Source: Ruminococcaceae bacterium UBA1447 (GTDB lineage: Bacteria; Bacillota; Clostridia; Oscillospirales; Acutalibacteraceae). From it: 9,984 nt of DNA. Position numbers and translations under genes: made by a program. The DNA is taken from assembly GCA_002329225.1 (NCBI GenBank), contig DCTF01000034.1, forward strand, positions 1-9,984, read 5' to 3'. This document shows positions 5,935 to 9,984 of this stretch, one piece after another; the first letter of the stretch is position 1; every line of letters begins with the position of its first letter. Under the pieces are notes generated by a model. It was not told the DNA's origin. It worked only from the letters and a program-made list of their open reading frames with translations, and made no database searches.

Positions 5935-7302
5935 TCATTTTTTAAAAATATTAAATTGCGGGAACTCTTCCCGCTGAAAGACGTCTTTAATGGAGTCGTC
6001 CGCCAACAGCAGTTTCATTAAAGTCAGCAAATGTTCATTTTCCGCCGCCTGTTCGTGCTCCATATCCCGCCAAAACCAGGTGGTGTCCGGCGCGGCGCCG
6101 ACGGAAGCGTCTGCATCCCGCTGCTCATTTATATGGTTGTGAGCGGGGTCCGTGCAGTGGAGATTTTGCTGTCTGTAATCCGACGGAAAACTCTCCCCCA
6201 AAGGGGCAAAATGCGCACCCAGGGAGGCGGAGGCGGAATGCACCACCATATCCGAATGTAAGGTTGAAGAATTTACCGCTTTGAAAAGTGGCCTGTTGTA
6301 GCCGCAAAGAACAAATATCCCGGTTCCGTTATCCCTCGCTTTTTTTACAAGGGCGGGGAAGTCGCTCCTTACCCTGCACCATCTGTCCGCCTCTTCCTTG
6401 ATTTTATTTTGTTCGGAACCGCTTAAATATTTGTCGCTCAAAGCCTTGTATTCGGCTGCGGGCACAATCCCCCACATGGTGGTGGAGTTAAGGATAACCG
6501 TCTCAACCACTGCGGCAATAACCGCTTCAATAAACTTTTTGAGAACATTTTTCGGCAAAAGTTTAACTGCTTTAATAATTTTCTCCGCAGTTTTTCTGCC
6601 TAAAAGTTCATTAAAAAGAATCTCATAATCTTCATAGGCTATATTGCCTTTTAAAATATCCGATACAACCGCGGAACCGTCAAAGGCGGGCACCACGCCT
6701 ACAACTCTGTTTACGTCACCGTCCGCCGCATATTTATCAAGATAAGCGGAAGTTATTGTGGCGCCCAAACTAACGGCGGCAATGTTCACCTTATCATGGC
6801 CGGTTTTTTCTTTAACCGTCTTAATGTATTCTCTCAGCCGCTCCGCAGTTTCCGCAGTGTTGCCGATAGCGACAAAAGAAAAATAAAACAGGTGGTCTTC
6901 ACCTATAAGCTCGGCTAAAGGCTTGAGGGGGAGCATACGGTAAATAAAGCCCTTTTCTTCCTCCGTGCATTCCGCAACGGAACCGTCAAAAGTTTCCACC
7001 TGAACATTGTGCTTGTACTTCCCCTCCGGAGTGCTTGCCATAATATCCAGAACCTCGGCAACGGCCTTGCCCGCTTTTTTGGAAAAGCCCGAATCGCGGC
7101 GCAGAATGAACATCCTCAGCCCGGGCAAAACCAGGGAATTTTTAAGCTTCTTTGCCGCCTCCTTGTCTATGTCCGGCGGCCACGCCATACGCAGACGATT
7201 GCCCTCTTTGTCCACCTCATAAGCTCTGCAGTTGCCTATGCCGGGCACCACTACCGTGGGATAATAAGCGCAATTACACTTTGCTTCCATAATAAACGCC
7301 AA
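5935..7302 (-). CDS. Leaderless lipase/esterase-like alpha/beta hydrolase (paralogue A, core domain only)
   Basis: A 455-residue protein covering only the hydrolase core of the family. It begins almost at the first strand: C9-N-C11, then YYPTVVVPGIGNC. Conserved blocks are GEDHLFYFSF (134-143), GHDKVNIAAVSLGA with the nucleophile S178 (AVSLG, Ala instead of Gly at the first GxSxG position), D351 in LHSDMVVH and H416 in MEHEQ. The loop HCTDPAHNH (382-390) is Cys/His-rich. It ends at FPQFNIFKK, where paralogues B and C go on into a FIVAR-like module. There is no signal peptide, and an in-frame TAA shortly upstream rules out extension. The start is probably TTG 7302, with GGAAGGGG just upstream; ATG 7290 is possible, but its ribosome binding site would be too far away. 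First gene of the probable operon. It may act in the cytoplasm, or leave by another route. Confidence 0.82.
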   Translation of the reverse strand: MAFIMEAKCNCAYYPTVVVPGIGNCRAYEVDKEGNRLRMAWPPDIDKEAAKKLKNSLVLPGLRMFILRRDSGFSKKAGKAVAEVLDIMASTPEGKYKHNVQVETFDGSVAECTEEEKGFIYRMLPLKPLAELIGEDHLFYFSFVAIGNTAETAERLREYIKTVKEKTGHDKVNIAAVSLGATITSAYLDKYAADGDVNRVVGVVPAFDGSAVVSDILKGNIAYEDYEILFNELLGRKTAEKIIKAVKLLPKNVLKKFIEAVIAAVVETVILNSTTMWGIVPAAEYKALSDKYLSGSEQNKIKEEADRWCRVRSDFPALVKKARDNGTGIFVLCGYNRPLFKAVNSSTLHSDMVVHSASASLGAHFAPLGESFPSDYRQQNLHCTDPAHNHINEQRDADASVGAAPDTTWFWRDMEHEQAAENEHLLTLMKLLLADDSIKDVFQREEFPQFNIFKK

Positions 7303-7350
7303 AAACCCCTTCCGTTACCAACATTTTTTAAGGATAATCCACTACCCAAA

Positions 7351-7379
7351 AGAGTAGCACAGGCCAGAGTTTTTTACAA
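7351..7379 (-). promoter_or_regulatory. Probable promoter of the hydrolase/ZnuA-like operon
   Basis: On the minus strand TTGTAA (7379-7374) and TACTCT (7356-7351) are separated by exactly 17 bases. The -10 is preceded by TGC, giving an extended TGn element that can offset the imperfect hexamer. Transcription would start near 7344, about 42 nt before the TTG start of paralogue A. The motif TTTTTGGCAAATT (7383-7395) lies four bases upstream of the -35. Confidence 0.55.
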
Positions 7380-7382
7380 CAA

Positions 7383-7395
7383 TTTTTGGCAAATT
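7383..7395. promoter_or_regulatory. Candidate operator half-palindrome upstream of the operon -35
   Basis: TTTTTGGCAAATT matches 11 of 13 positions of the perfect palindrome at 7712-7724 (11-base identity TTTGGCAAATT). Its place immediately upstream of the minus-strand -35 suits a repressor or activator site. The regulator is unknown. Confidence 0.4.
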
Positions 7396-7485
7396 AACCT
7401 TGGCGCAACAACTTTTACGACAATATCTGTCAAAGCCGGCTGCTGCAATGATAAAAAGCCCTCTTTCTATGACAAAAGCCGGTGG

Positions 7486-7515
7486 CGCTTTGTTCTCAAA
7501 AAGAAAAGCAAAGCG
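7486..7515. repeat. Inverted repeat with 16-base loop
   Basis: CGCTTTG (7486-7492) and CAAAGCG (7509-7515) are perfect inverted copies around an A/T-rich loop, with an extra G-T and A-T pair inside. It lies about 110 bp upstream of the operon -35. There is no adjacent U-tract on either strand that would make it a good terminator. Confidence 0.35.
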
Positions 7516-7711
7516 ATATCGTCGTAATTGATATGCCTTGCCGAATACGGTGTTGAAAGCATGTTTGAACGCAAAAATTGCGCTCTCAAAAGACGCACTT
7601 TATTAAATTTGTCAAAAAAGCATTTTTTTAAAAATTTTTCGAAAAAACTTTCATAAAGCTATTGCTTTTATATAAGTGTAAACTTCCTATAAATATACAA
7701 AAGTATAGTAT

Positions 7712-7724
7712 AATTTGGCAAATT
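7712..7724. promoter_or_regulatory. 13-bp palindrome overlapping a TATAAT element
   Basis: AATTTG-G-CAAATT is a perfect palindrome. It overlaps the end of the plus-strand TATAAT at 7709-7714, in the spacer about 400 bp before the vWA gene. Its 11-base core recurs at the promoter of the divergent operon (7385-7395), suggesting one regulator could touch both sides. Confidence 0.4.
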
Positions 7725-7808
7725 CTTTATGCTTTTGCCCTCAATTAGGATTGCTTTTGCACTTTCACAAGGTGTACCTTTTGAGAAAAGATGCAGGGCC
7801 GGAGTAAA

Positions 7809-7836
7809 ACGGTACTTTGCACCGTAATTATACCGT
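7809..7836 (+). other. Possible alternative stem-loops in the vWA-side leader
   Basis: ACGGTA (7809-7814) can pair with ACCGT (7821-7825) or, exclusively of that, with TACCGT (7831-7836). Short mutually exclusive stems are a feature of some regulatory leaders, but these are only five or six pairs long and could be chance. Confidence 0.2.
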
Positions 7837-8118
7837 GTTGTTTAAATAGTGTCGGTCACCGAACCTAAAGGCTTAAAATCCATATAACTGCGTTTGTGAA
7901 AACAAATATACTAACGAACCGAATCATGCGTTCCGACTTAATTGCTGTTGAGGAATACAAACACTAAGAGAGAAAAACACTGGACTAATATTTCGGTAGG
8001 ATAATTTATTAACATCTAATATCTTAAATTGGCTGTATCCGCTGAAAAGTTTTTCCGCCTTTTATGCTTTTATGTTTGGAACGGATTTTATTACATTTAT
8101 TTCGAGAGGGAGACGATT

Positions 8119-9984
8119 ATGAGGTTGTTAAAAGGTTTTGTTGCGTTGTCGTTAGTTCTTGTTCTGCTGTTATCGTGTTTTAGTTTTTCCGGTGTTGAAG
8201 CCGCCGATACCGAGCCTGCCGGATATGGCGACACAAGGTACAATATTATGTTTGTGATTGATCGTAGTTATTCCTTGGTGGACTACGATGCGCAAAATAA
8301 TCGTTTTGAAGCCTTGAAGTATATGTTTGCAACTCTCCCAGCAACGGGCAACGAGATGGGTGCGATTGTGTTTAGGGAAACGGTTGCAAAAATTTCGCCG
8401 TTGAAGCCGATTTCTACTCAGACTGCAAAAGATGAGCTTCTTTCAAAAATTATGGCAGAAGAACCGCAACGAGGCGGTACGGATATAGGCAGTGCGATAT
8501 ACGAAGCAACAAAAGCTCTCGTTGCAAAGCAAAATGAGCAAAAAAACAAAGACGGTTCTCACTTGGAATCGGTCGTGGTTCTTTTTACGGACGGTATTAT
8601 CGAAACCGGGGATCGCGGCACCTCCTTTGCCAATCGAGACAGAGCTATTGATTTGGCAAAAGCAAACGGCATAAAAGTGTTTGGTGTTTTCCTTAATAGA
8701 GACGGGGTTATTCAAAACAATCAAGAAGTCTTCGACATCGTTCGTAAAGCCAGAAATCGTGCAGACGATCCGCAGTCACCCCGCAATGCGGACGGTTCGC
8801 TGAATGATTTGGGAAGATATTACTCCGAGATACGAAATCCGGCAGATATCATCGGCTCGTTCAGCAACCTGGTGCACCTGCTTACGGACGGGTATGACCC
8901 TCCGGTTGCCGAAACGGTGCCTGTTACAAAAGAGTGCATTATTCCCGGTATCGGTGTTTCCGAACTGAATATAGCGGTTCGATATAAACCCGGTGTGCTT
9001 AATAAAATCTCAATAAAAATTGAGCGTCCCGACGGGACCCTTGTCAGCGACATGACAACCAGGGACATAACAATTACCAAAACCGATGTGTTCTACAATG
9101 CAAAAATAATGAATCCGAGTGCAGGCAAATGGATTATTACCGTGGATAAGGCGAGCAATACTCCGGTAGCGGAGAAGGTCGAAATTATCCCCGATATTAT
9201 TATCAGCACCAATGTGTCTGCCAAGTTGCAAGTGCAAACCCCGGAAGGCGGCATTAAACTCAACGAGCCGTTAACGTTTACTTCCTGGTTAGAGCATTCG
9301 GGTGAAAAAGTTGATGACGATAATAAGTATGCCTTTTTTGAATGCGCCTTGACCTTGATCGAGGCCAATACAAAAGAAAAAAAAGTAATACCCATGAAAC
9401 TCAACGGCAAGGGAAGTTTTGTTGCGGATGTTACTTTTGATAATTATGATCCGTATGCCGCCTTTGCGACCTATACATGCGACCGCATTCAGTTCCGCAC
9501 GCCTGAAGAGACGTTGCGTGCAAGCAATCGCGCTCCGGAGTTAAAGTCGGATCCCCTTAAAGACAAATTCCGTTACAACTGGCTTTTCGGTAAGGATTAC
9601 AGTATAGACCTTTCAAAATATGTATCCGATCCTGAAGGCGGTAAACTCGAATACTCCGTTTTGGGCGGAGATTTTGACAGCGCCGAGATTAACGAAACCG
9701 GCACTTTAAGTTTACGTGTTGGAAAGAGCGGTGTCGGTGATGTCAACCTCAGCGTCAAGGACGACCGGGGAGCGGAGGTTAAATTTAATTTGGAATTGAC
9801 AGTCATCAACAACAGTTGGCTTATAACCTTACTGGCTGTCTTGTTGCTTCTTGTCCTCGCAGCGCTGATTTATGGAATATACTGGCTGTTCTTTGGCGGA
9901 TATATTAACGCAACCATTCTCATTAGCGTTAACCGATCGTCTAACCAAGCCGTTCGGGAATGGTTTACTTACAAAGGTCCAAAA
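8119..9984 (+). CDS. Membrane-anchored extracellular von Willebrand factor A protein (partial; C-terminus off the right edge)
   Basis: The reading frame is open from ATG 8119 to the window end (622 residues), with AGGGAG six bases upstream. Residues 1-28 form a signal peptide (cleavage likely near VEA-A; the run LLLSC20 also allows a lipobox). A vWA domain covers about 41-245 with a complete metal-ion-dependent adhesion site: DRSYS at 48-52 (DxSxS), T121 in RGGTDIG and D158 in FTDG. It should therefore bind Mg or Mn and a ligand. Then come beta-rich segments: one with the NPSAGKW motif near 331-338, one with an Ig-like pattern near 375-460, and a cadherin-like one at about 493-564 (SKYVSDPEGGKLEYSV). 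A single transmembrane helix at 567-592 is followed by a Gly-Gly turn and the start of a C-terminal, presumably cytoplasmic, domain. This suggests an extracellular sensor or adhesin with an internal output domain. It is divergent from the hydrolase operon; a functional link is unproven. Confidence 0.9.
   Translation, partial: MRLLKGFVALSLVLVLLLSCFSFSGVEAADTEPAGYGDTRYNIMFVIDRSYSLVDYDAQNNRFEALKYMFATLPATGNEMGAIVFRETVAKISPLKPISTQTAKDELLSKIMAEEPQRGGTDIGSAIYEATKALVAKQNEQKNKDGSHLESVVVLFTDGIIETGDRGTSFANRDRAIDLAKANGIKVFGVFLNRDGVIQNNQEVFDIVRKARNRADDPQSPRNADGSLNDLGRYYSEIRNPADIIGSFSNLVHLLTDGYDPPVAETVPVTKECIIPGIGVSELNIAVRYKPGVLNKISIKIERPDGTLVSDMTTRDITITKTDVFYNAKIMNPSAGKWIITVDKASNTPVAEKVEIIPDIIISTNVSAKLQVQTPEGGIKLNEPLTFTSWLEHSGEKVDDDNKYAFFECALTLIEANTKEKKVIPMKLNGKGSFVADVTFDNYDPYAAFATYTCDRIQFRTPEETLRASNRAPELKSDPLKDKFRYNWLFGKDYSIDLSKYVSDPEGGKLEYSVLGGDFDSAEINETGTLSLRVGKSGVGDVNLSVKDDRGAEVKFNLELTVINNSWLITLLAVLLLLVLAALIYGIYWLFFGGYINATILISVNRSSNQAVREWFTYKGPK

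Larger units (their letters stand above)
7303..8118. other. 816-bp noncoding spacer between divergent genes
   Basis: No convincing protein-coding or known RNA gene is visible. The stretch 7560-7720 is very AT-rich with A and T runs. Elements seen: the minus-strand promoter at 7351-7379; GACA-ATATC-TGTC at 7419-7431; two AAAGCCGG copies (7432-7439 and 7475-7482); an imperfect hairpin at 7486-7515; the AATTTGGCAAATT palindrome at 7712-7724 beside a TATAAT at 7709-7714 that lacks a clear -35; GGCAAA and TTTGCC facing each other at 7717-7739; competing short stems at 7809-7836; and the 11-bp palindrome TCGGTCACCGA at 7852-7862. A weak plus-strand promoter for the vWA gene may be TTTATG (8069-8074), a 17-base spacer and TACATT (8092-8097). 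A long regulated leader for the vWA gene is possible. I matched no riboswitch class. Confidence 0.6.

Noticed and set aside
7009..7527. Plus-strand 172-residue frame reaching into the divergent spacer
   Set aside because: Most of it is antisense to paralogue A; the spacer part shows no domain and there is no good ribosome binding site at its start.
7610..7615. Perfect minus-strand -35 hexamer TTGACA in the AT-rich part of the spacer
   Set aside because: At 16-18 bases downstream there is no acceptable -10 hexamer.
7610..7650. A/T runs that look like a terminator tail
   Set aside because: No GC-rich stem precedes the runs on either strand.
7790..7867. Small plus-strand frame of 25 codons (starts MQGRSK) in the spacer
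   Set aside because: Weak ribosome binding site and no recognisable features; it looks like chance.
7788..7900. Riboswitch-like stretch (GCAGGGCCGGAG and short stems)
   Set aside because: I compared it by eye with cyclic-di-GMP, cobalamin, TPP, SAM and lysine classes and found no matching set of conserved bases.
8443..9410. Minus-strand frames of 75-105 residues
   Set aside because: They are antisense shadows of the vWA gene, which has an intact MIDAS motif and a long open frame.

Overview
The window looks like a chromosomal piece of a Gram-positive, mid-GC member of the Clostridia, perhaps Oscillospiraceae or a relative. This is inferred from strong purine-rich ribosome binding sites, two TTG starts, a lipoprotein signal on a solute-binding protein, a clostridial-type TroA/ZnuA sequence and secreted proteins with short Lys-rich signal peptides. 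No rRNA, tRNA, CRISPR array, insertion sequence or phage gene was seen.

Layout. Positions 1-7302 hold five genes, all on the minus strand. In transcription order they are: a leaderless alpha/beta hydrolase (7302-5935), a secreted paralogue with a C-terminal helical module (5886-3961), a third paralogue of the same architecture (3929-2046), a His-rich ZnuA/TroA-like metal-binding lipoprotein (1971-1006), and a secreted PHP-family metallophosphoesterase-like protein (830 to beyond the left edge). The first four are spaced 31-74 nt apart and probably form one operon from a promoter at about 7351-7379. The PHP gene follows a 175-nt gap with its own candidate promoter and a palindrome.

Positions 7303-8118 are an 816-bp noncoding spacer between divergent genes. 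It is AT-rich in the middle and carries two copies of a palindromic motif (AATTTGGCAAATT and a near copy), each next to a promoter-like element. From 8119 to the right edge runs a plus-strand gene for a membrane-anchored extracellular von Willebrand factor A protein with an intact MIDAS motif, Ig/cadherin-like beta domains and one transmembrane helix. It continues past the window.

How the parts may fit (inference). The minus-strand cluster combines three lipase-like hydrolases, at least two of them exported, with an orphan metal-binding lipoprotein that has no permease or ATPase gene beside it, and an exported PHP metalloenzyme. Two hydrolases carry an extra Cys/His-rich loop. The binding protein has lost the usual first two His ligands but keeps a 13-His segment. 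Together this could be an exported lipid- or ester-processing set tied to metal handling. No substrate can be named from the sequence.
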